Shown here in pieces: positions 1-7,267 of a stretch of DNA of 14,165 nucleotides (positions within the stretch are counted from its first letter, which is position 1; every line of letters begins with the position of its first letter). This DNA is from an uncultured Clostridia bacterium (GTDB taxonomy: Bacteria; Bacillota; Clostridia; Oscillospirales; Oscillospiraceae). Both the position numbers and the translations under genes were made by a program. Under the pieces are notes generated by a model that was not told the origin of the DNA, searched no databases, and was given only the letters and a program-made list of their open reading frames with translations. The stretch is from contig CAMDZY010000026.1 in NCBI GenBank assembly GCA_945910975.1, positions 1 to 14,165 of the forward strand. Reading direction: 5' to 3'.

Positions 1-723
1 ATCGTGTCGGATGAAAAGATCATTGAAGTCTGCAATGATAAATGGAAGACCTACCTGTTCTTGAAAGAAAATGGCTTCCAAACGCCAAAGACATATTTGA
101 CGCTGCAAAAAACAATGCTGGCCTTGGACAGCGGCGAACTGCAATACCCGATCATCGTCAAGCCGAGGTTCGGCTGCGGGTCGATCGGTATGTCAATTGC
201 GGAAGATGAAATGGCGCTGCTGTACTATTTCCGGCGCAATTCGCGTGTTGTTTCGAAGTCTTATCTGAAATACGAATCGGCGTCCGTTGGGATCGATGAA
301 CAAATTCTGTATCAGGAGTGCCTGACGGGGCAGGAATATGGCGCGGATATGATCCATGATTTGAACGGCCAATTGCAAAATGTAATTGTGAAAAAGAAGA
401 TTGCCATGCGTGCCGGAGAAACGGACATCGCCCAGTTGGTGGATGTGCCGGCAATATCGAGCGAATTAACGCGACTGAGTGGCCTGACAAAGCACGTTGC
501 AAATATGGACTGCGATGTGTTCCTTGTCGATGGCGTTCCCTATGTGCTGGAGATGAATGCACGCTTTGGCGGCGGATATCCATTCAGCCACATGGGCGGG
601 TGCAACTTGCCCCAAGCGATCGTGCGTTGGTGCGAGGGAAAGCACGTGGACAAGGCGCTTTTGTCTTCCGAACTGGGCTGCGTAGGCTATAAGGAACTAA
701 GCATAACAAGTACACAGAGGTAA
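1..723 (+). CDS. ATP-grasp family ligase, 5'-truncated by the window edge
   Basis: ATP-grasp enzymes activate a carboxylate as an acyl phosphate with ATP and join it to an amine or similar nucleophile. The reading frame is open to the first base, so the N-terminal pre-ATP-grasp domain most likely lies upstream. The GTG at 4 has no ribosome site in view and falls inside the family's usual 'SDxKxIEVCNDKWKT' segment, so I do not take it as the start. Counting from codon 4: the ATP-binding lysine is K53 in IIVKPRFG, a glycine-rich loop follows at 56-63 (FGCGSIGM), and the metal-binding E-x-N-x-R-x-G-G motif is intact at 183-190 (EMNARFGG). This resembles carbamoyl-phosphate-synthase-large/PylC-like ATP-grasp proteins. 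The next gene, also ATP-grasp, starts 4 nt after the stop, so the two are probably co-transcribed. The substrate is unknown. Family assignment is secure, function is not. Confidence 0.9.
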   Translation: MVSDEKIIEVCNDKWKTYLFLKENGFQTPKTYLTLQKTMLALDSGELQYPIIVKPRFGCGSIGMSIAEDEMALLYYFRRNSRVVSKSYLKYESASVGIDEQILYQECLTGQEYGADMIHDLNGQLQNVIVKKKIAMRAGETDIAQLVDVPAISSELTRLSGLTKHVANMDCDVFLVDGVPYVLEMNARFGGGYPFSHMGGCNLPQAIVRWCEGKHVDKALLSSELGCVGYKELSITSTQR

Positions 724-727
724 GCAT

Positions 728-2041
728 ATGAAAAAGATATTGATTTTAGGCGGAGCGAATCTGCACTGCAAACTTGTTCGCGCGGCGAAGGAAATGGGCT
801 TGTATACGGTTGTTACCGACTATTTGGTGGATTCTCCTGCGAAGAAAATCGCGGATGAGAGTTGGATGCTGAATGTGATGGATGTGGATGCCATTGTGCA
901 GCGTTGCCGGGAAGAAGGCATTGACGCCGTATTAAGTACCCATCTGGATCCCTGCCAGCGGCCTTATTATGAGATCTGCCATAAACTGGGTGTCCCGTGC
1001 TATATTGATACGTGGGATCAGGTGTTTTCTCTGACAGATAAAAATGCATTCAAAGCCGCTTGCATTCGCAATGGTGTAGATATTATCCCAACCTATCAGG
1101 AAACGGAAGCCGATGCCATTGAATATCCGGTTCTCGTGAAGCCTGCCCACAGTCGCGGCTCAAGGGGACAAACCGTGTGTGAGTCTGCTTTGGCACTTGA
1201 CGAAGCCCTGCGGAAAGCAAAAAAGGAGTCGGATGATGGCATCGCCATTATTGAAAAGTACATGGGAAACAAGGGCGACTTTTCAATGACCTATATTTTT
1301 GTCGACGGCAAGCCTTGCCTGACGCGTACCTCTGACAGATATTTAGGCTCGCTTGCGCTTGGATTGGAAAAAGTTGGAATCGGTACGGTATCCCCCAGCC
1401 ATTATACGCAAATGTATATTGACAATGTGGAGCCGAGAATTTTGAAAATGCTTTCCGATTTACATATCAAAAACGGCCCAGTGTTTATGCAGGGCTTCGT
1501 TGACGGGGAAACGGTTCGTTTTTACGATCCCGGTTATCGCTTCCCCGGAAGTGAATTTGATGAAATGTACGCAAAGCATACCGGGATTGATTTGATCAAG
1601 ATGATGATCGAGTTTGCCATGACCGGCAACATGAACAGCCGGTATCATAGCCTTTACGATGGAATGGTAAAAATGGATGGCAATGCGGCAATCGTTTTGT
1701 TCCCAGTCATTCGCGATGGAAAAATCGCAAGAGTTGACGGCTTGGATGCGATTTCCCGGCTTAAAGGTGTATATGGATATACAACAAGGCACAAGGTCGG
1801 TGAAGACGTTCCTTTCACAAAGGATGTAAACCAACGCTTTGGAGAAATTGACATCATTTGTGACAGTTTTACGGAATTGAAGGCAACGCTTCATGAGGTT
1901 TTCCGTTTGCTTCACGTCATAGATTCCGAGGGACTCGATATGCTGCATGGGAATATCGATGTGGAGGCCATAAAAGCGCCTGCTGCAAGTCGGCGGGCTG
2001 AGAATAGGGAGGAAATGCGTAATGGGCGATGCGGGAATTAG
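728..2041 (+). CDS. Second ATP-grasp domain protein (carbamoyl-phosphate-synthase-like)
   Basis: Complete 437-residue protein. It starts with a Rossmann-like pre-ATP-grasp fold (MKKILILGGANLHCKLV, residues 1-17), followed by the ATP-grasp core: K138 in YPVLVKPA, a glycine/serine-rich loop (HSRGSRGQT, 141-149) and the conserved E-K-Y-M region near 176-179. The position of the usual E-x-N-x-R-x-G-G metal motif reads DPGYRFPG (267-274). The arginine is kept, the acidic residue is D instead of E, and the asparagine is G. The C-terminal part, about 300-437, is probably a substrate-specificity or lid domain that I cannot name. The ATG has AGAGG at 716-720, 7 nt upstream. It follows another ATP-grasp gene by 4 nt and overlaps the permease gene by 20 nt, which argues for one operon. 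It is likely a carboxylate-amine ligase, or a partner subunit of the upstream ligase. No product can be assigned. Confidence 0.88.
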   Translation: MKKILILGGANLHCKLVRAAKEMGLYTVVTDYLVDSPAKKIADESWMLNVMDVDAIVQRCREEGIDAVLSTHLDPCQRPYYEICHKLGVPCYIDTWDQVFSLTDKNAFKAACIRNGVDIIPTYQETEADAIEYPVLVKPAHSRGSRGQTVCESALALDEALRKAKKESDDGIAIIEKYMGNKGDFSMTYIFVDGKPCLTRTSDRYLGSLALGLEKVGIGTVSPSHYTQMYIDNVEPRILKMLSDLHIKNGPVFMQGFVDGETVRFYDPGYRFPGSEFDEMYAKHTGIDLIKMMIEFAMTGNMNSRYHSLYDGMVKMDGNAAIVLFPVIRDGKIARVDGLDAISRLKGVYGYTTRHKVGEDVPFTKDVNQRFGEIDIICDSFTELKATLHEVFRLLHVIDSEGLDMLHGNIDVEAIKAPAASRRAENREEMRNGRCGN

Positions 2042-3287
2042 CTTAGTAATTTTTGTCATATTTATTGCTTTATTTATATGGGATAGGCTGCCGATGGCAA
2101 CAACGGCCATTTTGGGCTGTGCAGTCATGGTAATTGCAGGTGTCTGCGATTTCGGTACGGCATTTGGATCGTTTGCATCCAGCACAGTTGTGTTGACAAT
2201 GGGCGTTATGGTCATAGGTGCAGGAATTTCCGAAACAGGTCTTGCTGCGACAATTGGCAAATGGATCGTCCGTGCTGCCGGCACCTCACAGACGAAGCTG
2301 GTGATTGGAACCTATCTTGTTTCTGCAATGATGTCGGCATTTTTGACGAATTCTGCGGTTTTGGCTATTTTCATTCCGATCGTTATGGGCTTGTCGGCCT
2401 CAAACGACAGCATCAAAGCAAAGAATTTGATCATGCCGATTGCATTTGGCTGTGTGATCGGTGGCGCTTCTACACTTGTTGGCTCAACACAGCAGATGAC
2501 GGCGCAGGGATTGCTGGAAAGCGCCGGGGTTCAAACGTTTCGCACGTTTTCCTTTACGCCGGTTGGCGGGGTGCTTGTATTGCTCGGCTTGGTGTATTGC
2601 CTGGTATTTGGAATCAAACGTGGCGAGAGAATATGGGGAAGCCGAATTGACGAAGCCGAATACAGTGCACCGCAGGAGGAAAGCTATAGTAAGCCTAAGA
2701 TGTGCATTATGGCGGCGATTTTTGCCTTAACTGTTGTATTTTACATCACAGAATGGATTCCGTTGGCAATTACAAGTACGGTGGCTGCGTTGTTGTGCAT
2801 TATCACAGGGTGCATTTCCCAGAAAAAGGCGGTAATGTCCATCAACTGGAACATTGTCGGACGCTTAGGAGGATGTTTAGGGCTGGCCAAGGCACTGGAA
2901 ACAGCCGGCGGCACAGAATTGATTGCCGGTGCATTCAAGACCCTCGTTGGCGCTTCTCTTTCGCCGTTTATCATTTTCTGCATTTTCGTTTTGTTGGTAC
3001 AGGTCGTGAGTGAATTCATGTCCAATTCCACGGCAATTTTAATCGTACTCCCGATTATCTTGGCGATTGCGCCGGAAATGGGGCTGAATGCGTACACGTA
3101 TGCACTCGGCATAACACTCGCTTCCGGCATGGCCCTGAGCTGCCCGCTGGCCAGTTCGACATTGGGTATGTCCATGTCGGCCGGATATCATTTTAATGAC
3201 TATTTTAAATATGGTTTCTTCTTCGATGTGATCGCTTATGTCACCATCATTACCCTTGTTCCGCTGATGTATGGTTTGACGATATAA
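2022..3287 (+). CDS. SLC13/DASS-type anion (probably dicarboxylate) permease
   Basis: Membrane protein of 421 residues made almost entirely of hydrophobic helices, with a short charged loop at about 199-226 between two halves. DASS/SLC13 and related ion-transporter-superfamily carriers have two inverted-repeat halves, each with a hairpin bearing an S-N-T-type motif that binds Na+ and substrate. Here the equivalents are LTNSAV at 108-113 and MSNSTA at 333-338, each followed by a proline-containing hydrophobic helix (AIFIPI, IVLPII). The start at 2022 is chosen because AGGGAGG (2006-2012) sits 9 nt upstream. The gene overlaps the end of the preceding ATP-grasp gene by 20 nt, implying translational coupling. 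It probably moves a di- or tricarboxylate, sulfate or related anion, and could import a ligase substrate or export the product. Family confidence is good; substrate is unknown. Confidence 0.85.
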   Translation: MGDAGISLVIFVIFIALFIWDRLPMATTAILGCAVMVIAGVCDFGTAFGSFASSTVVLTMGVMVIGAGISETGLAATIGKWIVRAAGTSQTKLVIGTYLVSAMMSAFLTNSAVLAIFIPIVMGLSASNDSIKAKNLIMPIAFGCVIGGASTLVGSTQQMTAQGLLESAGVQTFRTFSFTPVGGVLVLLGLVYCLVFGIKRGERIWGSRIDEAEYSAPQEESYSKPKMCIMAAIFALTVVFYITEWIPLAITSTVAALLCIITGCISQKKAVMSINWNIVGRLGGCLGLAKALETAGGTELIAGAFKTLVGASLSPFIIFCIFVLLVQVVSEFMSNSTAILIVLPIILAIAPEMGLNAYTYALGITLASGMALSCPLASSTLGMSMSAGYHFNDYFKYGFFFDVIAYVTIITLVPLMYGLTI

Positions 3288-3321
3288 TCAAGAAACCAAC
3301 CATGAAGGGGGTACAAGAACC

Positions 3322-3894
3322 GTGCAGATCATTTCAAAAATCATCTCCAACATTCTTACCGCCCTTTATCAGCCTTTCTGGTTTGCGGTGATCTTATCCG
3401 TACTTTTTATGTTCGTATATAAAACGCACCGTTCCATCAGACAAGCCGCAAAAGAGTGGATTTACTGGTTTCGCTCCGAACCGCGCTTCCGCCGTATGTT
3501 TCTGTTGGTGTTCTATACGGCGATGATCCTGTTCCGTACATTATTGAACCGGAATATGTGGACAAACCCGGTGAGCAATGTGATTGGCATTTGGGGTCTT
3601 TATAATGAAAAGGGAGAATTAACGACCCAAAGCATTGAAAATCTGCTGCTGTTTATTCCCTTTGTAGTTCTTCTGCTATGGGCAGAGCGGGAAAGGCTCT
3701 TGCCCAGGGTGACGATCCGCTCAGTTCTTTGGAAAGCCACGAAGATTACTTTCGCGTTTTCCTTTTCGATAGAAATGCTCCAGCTGTTTCTCCGGCTTGG
3801 CACATGGCAGCTTTCGGATCTTGTCTATAACACACTGGGCGGCACGATCGGCGGTCTGATTTACTATGCAGGGTACAAGCTCAAGAACAGATAA
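3322..3894 (+). CDS. VanZ-family membrane protein
   Basis: 190-residue integral membrane protein. VanZ-like domain features are visible: NRNMWTNP (77-84), ENLLLFIPF (106-114), then SIEMLQLFLRLGTWQLSDLVYNTLGG across 149-174, with the family's spaced acidic and polar residues (E151, Q154, D166, N170) and paired glycines. Hydrophobic segments lie near 15-33, 58-72, 105-120, about 142-156 and 170-184. VanZ itself raises low-level teicoplanin resistance in enterococci, but most relatives in Firmicutes have no known role. No van cluster is nearby, so resistance should not be inferred. Start is GTG at 3322, with AAGGGGG (3305-3311) 10 nt upstream. It lies 34 nt after the permease with no terminator between, so it may be read through from that operon, and it is followed by a strong terminator. 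Confidence 0.85.
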   Translation: MQIISKIISNILTALYQPFWFAVILSVLFMFVYKTHRSIRQAAKEWIYWFRSEPRFRRMFLLVFYTAMILFRTLLNRNMWTNPVSNVIGIWGLYNEKGELTTQSIENLLLFIPFVVLLLWAERERLLPRVTIRSVLWKATKITFAFSFSIEMLQLFLRLGTWQLSDLVYNTLGGTIGGLIYYAGYKLKNR

Positions 3895-3945
3895 TATGCC
3901 GGATAGAAATCTACTTGGCGTCATGGGAAAAATAGCGATCCTTCC

Positions 3946-3978
3946 AAGGGGCGGCTCGGCCGCCCCTTGTTTTTGTTT
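3946..3978 (+). terminator. Intrinsic terminator after the VanZ-family gene
   Basis: A perfect 10-bp GC-rich stem (AAGGGGCGGC at 3946-3955 pairing with GCCGCCCCTT at 3959-3968) with a 3-nt TCG loop is followed by GTTTTTGTTT. This is a textbook Rho-independent terminator about 50 nt after the stop codon. It insulates the first operon from pckA. Confidence 0.92.
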
Positions 3979-4004
3979 CGGCGGGTAGGGGATTGCCGAC
4001 CCGA

Positions 4005-4061
4005 CAAATTTTGACTTTTGGCAGATCCCCTCTTGACGTTTTAGACAAAATTTAAATTTTG
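4005..4061. promoter_or_regulatory. AT-rich palindromes upstream of the pckA promoter (possible operator)
   Basis: CAAAATTTAAATTTTG at 4046-4061 is a perfect 16-bp palindrome with no spacer. A smaller related symmetric site, CAAATTTTG, lies at 4005-4013, and both are preceded by GA (GACAAA). The larger site is centred about 65 bp upstream of the predicted transcription start, a typical activator position that is also usable by a repressor. I cannot match it to a named regulator. An A/T-only palindrome can arise by chance in AT-rich intergenic DNA, so its role is inference. Confidence 0.4.
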
Positions 4062-4083
4062 CCCGAAAAAACAAAAAATATAG

Positions 4084-4112
4084 TGGAAATCTTTTGCGAA
4101 CCATGCTATAAT
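4084..4112 (+). promoter_or_regulatory. Predicted sigma-A-type promoter of pckA
   Basis: A perfect -10 box TATAAT (4107-4112) carries an extended -10 TG (TGCTATAAT, 4104-4112). At 17-bp spacing lies a weaker -35 match, TGGAAA (4084-4089, 4 of 6 to TTGACA). The predicted transcription start is near 4119, leaving a leader of about 98 nt before pckA. It lies between a strong terminator and pckA, which supports a genuine promoter. Confidence 0.75.
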
Positions 4113-4116
4113 TGTA

Positions 4117-4188
4117 TGTGGTGGATGTTGGCGTTCCACCGCACAAATGTTTTTATCAACAACTGCCGCTGCCTTTTCAGCAGCCGGC
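4117..4188 (+). other. Structured 5' leader of pckA mRNA
   Basis: Two potential RNA hairpins occupy the predicted leader. The first pairs TGTGGTGGA (4117-4125) with TCCAC/CACA (4135-4145, 2-nt bulge) at the extreme 5' end of the transcript. The second pairs GCC/GCTGC (4165-4173) with GCAGCCGGC (4180-4188, one bulge). Neither has a T-tract, so they are not terminators, and no known riboswitch consensus is recognised. They may stabilise the 5' end of an abundant mRNA. The strong ribosome site AGGAGG (4203-4208) follows, 8 nt before the ATG. Confidence 0.4.
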
Positions 4189-4216
4189 AAGAATTTTCAT
4201 TCAGGAGGAAATATAT

Positions 4217-5785
4217 ATGGAAACCTATGGTCTGGAAAAGCTCGGCATTATCAATGCAAAAGCAGTCTACCGCAACCTGACGCCCGCTCAGTTGACGGAA
4301 CACGCACTGCGCCGCGGCGAGGGTACGCTGTCCAACACCGGTGCGCTGGTGGTGAAGACCGGCAAGTATACCGGCCGTTCCGCAAACGACAAGTTTATCG
4401 TGGACTCCAAGGGCGTACATGACGAGATCGCCTGGGGCAAGGTCAACAAGCCCATCTCCCAGGAAGGTTTTGACGCCATCTACAGCAAGGTCATTGCTTA
4501 CCTGCAAAACAAGGAGATCTTCATTTTCGACGGTTTCGCAGGTGCAGACCCTAAATATACCCAGTCCTTCCGCGTTGTCAATGAACTGGCTTCCCAGAAC
4601 CTGTTCATCCGCAACCTGCTCCGCCGTCCCTCCGCTGAGGATCTGGCAAACTTTAAAGAAGACTACACCGTTATCGCGGCTCCCGGCTTCAAGTGCATCC
4701 CCGAAATCGACGGCACCCGCAGCGAAGCTGCCATCCTGATCGACTATGAAAAGCATCTGGTCGTCATCTGCGGCAGCCAGTACGCAGGCGAAATCAAGAA
4801 GTCTGTATTCTCCGTCATGAACTATGTCCTGCCCAAGAAGGGCGTGTTCCCGATGCACTGCTCTGCAAACATCGGCACCGAGGGCGACTCCGCTGTCTTC
4901 TTCGGCCTGTCCGGCACCGGCAAGACCACCTTGTCCGCAGACCCCAACCGCAAGCTGATCGGCGACGACGAACACGGCTGGGCTGACGATTCCGTATTCA
5001 ACTTTGAGGGCGGCTGCTATGCCAAGTGCATCAACCTCAGCCCCGAAGGCGAACCCGAAATCTACAACGCCATCAAGTTCGGTTCTCTGGTTGAGAACGT
5101 CGTGATGGATCCCGATACCCGCGAATTTGACTTTGACGATGATTCCCTGGCTGTCAACTCCCGTGTTGGCTACCCCGTGGAATATATCCCCAATGCAGAG
5201 CTGTCCGGCAAGTCCTCCAGCGTGCCGAAGACCGTTATCTTCCTGACCGCTGACGCATTCGGCGTCTTGCCTCCCATCTCCAAGCTGGATAAGAACCAGG
5301 CCATGTACTACTTCGTTTCCGGCTTCACCTCCAAGCTGGCTGGCACCGAAATCGGCGTGAAAGAACCGGTTCCCACCTTCTCCACCTGCTTTGGCGAGCC
5401 CTTCCTGCCCCTGGATCCGTCCGTTTATGCCGCAATGCTGGCAGAAAAGGTCGAAAAGTCCGGCGCAAATGTCTATCTGATCAACACCGGCTGGAACGGC
5501 ACCGGCAAGCGCATGAAGCTGGCCTACACCCGCAAGATGGTCACCGCTGCCCTGACCGGCGCAATCGAAAAGGTTGAAATGGTCAAGGATCCGTACTTCG
5601 GCGTATCCGTTCCCACCGAGATCGAGGGCGTTCCCTCCGATCTGCTGATCGTTGCAAATACTTGGGAAGACAAGGCCGCTTATGAGGCAAAGGCTAAGGA
5701 ACTGTCCAAGAAGTTCGTTGAAAACTTCAAGAAGTACACCCATATGAGCGACGAAGTGGTCGCAGCAGGCCCCAAGGCTGACTAA
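4217..5785 (+). CDS. pckA: Phosphoenolpyruvate carboxykinase (ATP)
   Basis: Cytosolic PEPCK interconverts oxaloacetate + ATP and PEP + CO2 + ADP. In gluconeogenesis it makes PEP; in many CO2-rich gut anaerobes it runs toward oxaloacetate and yields ATP. The 522-residue product is close to the usual 525-540. Visible motifs: oxaloacetate/PEP-side RSANDKF (54-60); metal-site region with K194/K195 and H214 (PMHCSANIG); kinase-1a P-loop GLSGTGKT (230-237); kinase-2 metal motif IGDDEHGW (248-255); and GCYAKCINLS (266-275). The start at 4217 is set by AGGAGG at 4203-4208. The frame is open further upstream to the promoter, but that part lacks a ribosome site. Codon choice is strongly C-ending, as in highly expressed genes. 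It sits upstream of the oxaloacetate decarboxylase genes, placing both enzymes at the PEP-oxaloacetate-pyruvate node. Confidence 0.98.
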   Translation: METYGLEKLGIINAKAVYRNLTPAQLTEHALRRGEGTLSNTGALVVKTGKYTGRSANDKFIVDSKGVHDEIAWGKVNKPISQEGFDAIYSKVIAYLQNKEIFIFDGFAGADPKYTQSFRVVNELASQNLFIRNLLRRPSAEDLANFKEDYTVIAAPGFKCIPEIDGTRSEAAILIDYEKHLVVICGSQYAGEIKKSVFSVMNYVLPKKGVFPMHCSANIGTEGDSAVFFGLSGTGKTTLSADPNRKLIGDDEHGWADDSVFNFEGGCYAKCINLSPEGEPEIYNAIKFGSLVENVVMDPDTREFDFDDDSLAVNSRVGYPVEYIPNAELSGKSSSVPKTVIFLTADAFGVLPPISKLDKNQAMYYFVSGFTSKLAGTEIGVKEPVPTFSTCFGEPFLPLDPSVYAAMLAEKVEKSGANVYLINTGWNGTGKRMKLAYTRKMVTAALTGAIEKVEMVKDPYFGVSVPTEIEGVPSDLLIVANTWEDKAAYEAKAKELSKKFVENFKKYTHMSDEVVAAGPKAD

Positions 5786-5799
5786 TATTTTATAAATGA

Positions 5800-5824
5800 C
5801 GGGCGGCCCCGAGCGGGTCGCCCG
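5800..5824 (+). other. GC-rich hairpin between pckA and oadA, without a T-tract
   Basis: Bases 5800-5810 and 5814-5824 form an 11-bp stem-loop (CGGGCGGCCC pairing with GGGTCGCCCG, one G-T wobble, about 5-nt loop). The sequence after it is CGATAAAAAAATCC, which has no T run on the plus strand, so a classical intrinsic terminator is not supported. It may be an mRNA 3'-end stabiliser or processing site, or a partial terminator allowing read-through into oadA, whose ribosome site GGAGGG (5844-5849) lies 20 nt further on. Confidence 0.5.
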
Positions 5825-5854
5825 CGATAAAAAAATCCATTATGGAGGGAAATT

Positions 5855-7255
5855 ATGGCACGAAAAGTTCAACTGACGGAAACAGTTCTTCGTGACGCCA
5901 ACCAGTCTTTGATGGCAACCCGCCTACCCTACAGTGACTATGAAGACATTTTGTCCACCATGGACAAGGCCGGCTACTACTCTGTGGAATGCTGGGGCGG
6001 CGCTACGTTCGATTCCTGCCTGCGCTATTTGGGCGAGGATCCGTGGGAACGCCTGCGCGGCCTGCGCAAGAATATGCCCAACACCAAGCTGCAAATGCTC
6101 CTGCGCGGACAGAATTTGCTGGGATATAAGCACTATCACGATGACGTGGTAGAAAAATTTGTCCAGCTGTCCATCAAAAACGGCATCGACATCATCCGTA
6201 TTTTTGACGCACTCAATGACTTCCGCAACCTTGGCACCGCGCTGGATGCGACCATGAAGTACGCCACCAAAAATACCATCGCTTCCGGCTGCATCTCCTA
6301 TACCCAAAGCCCGGTACACACGGTCAAAAAGTATATTGAGATGTGTAAGGAGCTTAAGAAAATGGGCTTCCAGACCATTTGCCTGAAGGATATGGCCGGC
6401 ACGATGAGCCCCTACGAGGCAGAGCATCTGGTCAAGGGCATCAAGGACGCGGTCGGCAATATGCCGCTGATCCTGCACACCCACTGCACCACCGGTATGG
6501 CCTACATGACGGTCACCAAGGCAATTGAATCCGGCATTGATGTGATCGATACCGCAACGTCTTGCTTCTCCAACGGTACCTCTCAGCCCGCGACCGAAAC
6601 GCTGTTCTACGCCTTGCAGCAGTACGGCATCCAGAGCGGCCTGAAAGAGGACGTCATCAATCAGGTCAACGATTATTTCAAACCCATCAAGCAGAAATAT
6701 GTCGACTCCGGCCGTATCAATCCCAAGAGCATGGCAACCGATGCACAGGCTCTGGTTTATAAGGTTCCCGGCGGTATGCTGTCCAACATGATCGCCAACC
6801 TCACCGATATGCACGCCATGGACAAGTTCGACGAGGCACTGGCTGAAATTCCCAACGTCCGCAAGGATTTGGGCTATCCTCCGCTGGTCACGCCGCTGTC
6901 GCAGATGGTCGGCAATCAGGCCGTTACCAATGTCCTGCTGGGCGAGCGCTATAAGTCCGTATCCAAGGAAGTGCAGAACTACTTCAAGGGCGAATACGGC
7001 GTGGCACCTGCTCCGGTCAATGCCGAACTGGAAGCCAAGATCCTCAAGGGCGGCAAGCCGGTTGACTGCCGGATCGAGGACAAAAAGCGCACCGGTGAAG
7101 AAATGAAGAAAGCCAAGGCAGATTTGGGCGATCTGGCACGCTCCGAGGAAGATTTGATGAGCTATATCTGCTTCCCCGATCAGGCCAAGAAGTTTATGGA
7201 AGACCGCAAGGCCAAGGAAGAAAACATCGTCACTTACTCCATCGAAAAAGTGTAA
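5855..7255 (+). CDS. oadA: Oxaloacetate decarboxylase alpha subunit (carboxyltransferase), without biotin domain
   Basis: The carboxyltransferase moves the carboxyl group of oxaloacetate to biotin, giving pyruvate. The 466-residue protein has the DRE-TIM-type barrel of the OadA/PycB/transcarboxylase-5S family: TVLRDANQS (10-18, metal ligand D14), GGATFD (48-53), LLRGQN (82-87), ICLKDMAG (175-182, with K178 the lysine that is carbamylated in relatives), HTHCTTG (208-214, metal ligands H208 and H210). The conserved C-terminal PYC/OADA domain covers about 295-440, including LVTPLSQMVGNQA (344-356). It ends where classical OadA would continue into a linker and biotinyl domain. That domain is encoded separately two genes downstream. 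It could instead be the PycB part of a two-subunit pyruvate carboxylase, but the oadB and OadG-like genes next door favour the membrane decarboxylase. The start follows GGAGGG. Confidence 0.93.
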   Translation: MARKVQLTETVLRDANQSLMATRLPYSDYEDILSTMDKAGYYSVECWGGATFDSCLRYLGEDPWERLRGLRKNMPNTKLQMLLRGQNLLGYKHYHDDVVEKFVQLSIKNGIDIIRIFDALNDFRNLGTALDATMKYATKNTIASGCISYTQSPVHTVKKYIEMCKELKKMGFQTICLKDMAGTMSPYEAEHLVKGIKDAVGNMPLILHTHCTTGMAYMTVTKAIESGIDVIDTATSCFSNGTSQPATETLFYALQQYGIQSGLKEDVINQVNDYFKPIKQKYVDSGRINPKSMATDAQALVYKVPGGMLSNMIANLTDMHAMDKFDEALAEIPNVRKDLGYPPLVTPLSQMVGNQAVTNVLLGERYKSVSKEVQNYFKGEYGVAPAPVNAELEAKILKGGKPVDCRIEDKKRTGEEMKKAKADLGDLARSEEDLMSYICFPDQAKKFMEDRKAKEENIVTYSIEKV

Positions 7256-7267
7256 GGAGGAAAAGCC

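Noticed and set aside
3322..3894. Glycopeptide resistance locus suggested by the VanZ-family protein
   Set aside because: No vanH, vanA/B-type D-Ala-D-Lac ligase, vanX or regulator genes are present, and the nearby ATP-grasp proteins resemble CPSase/PylC types rather than D-Ala-D-Ala ligases.
4112..4216. N-terminal extension of pckA by 35 codons
   Set aside because: The extension would begin inside the -10 box, has no ribosome site and is unlike PEPCK. The ATG at 4217 has a strong AGGAGG.
4106..5743. Long open frame (545 codons) on the minus strand opposite pckA
   Set aside because: It is fully antisense to a clear pckA. C-ending codons in the sense gene remove stop codons from the opposing frame. 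Its translation is Gly/Val/Asp-rich without a recognisable domain.
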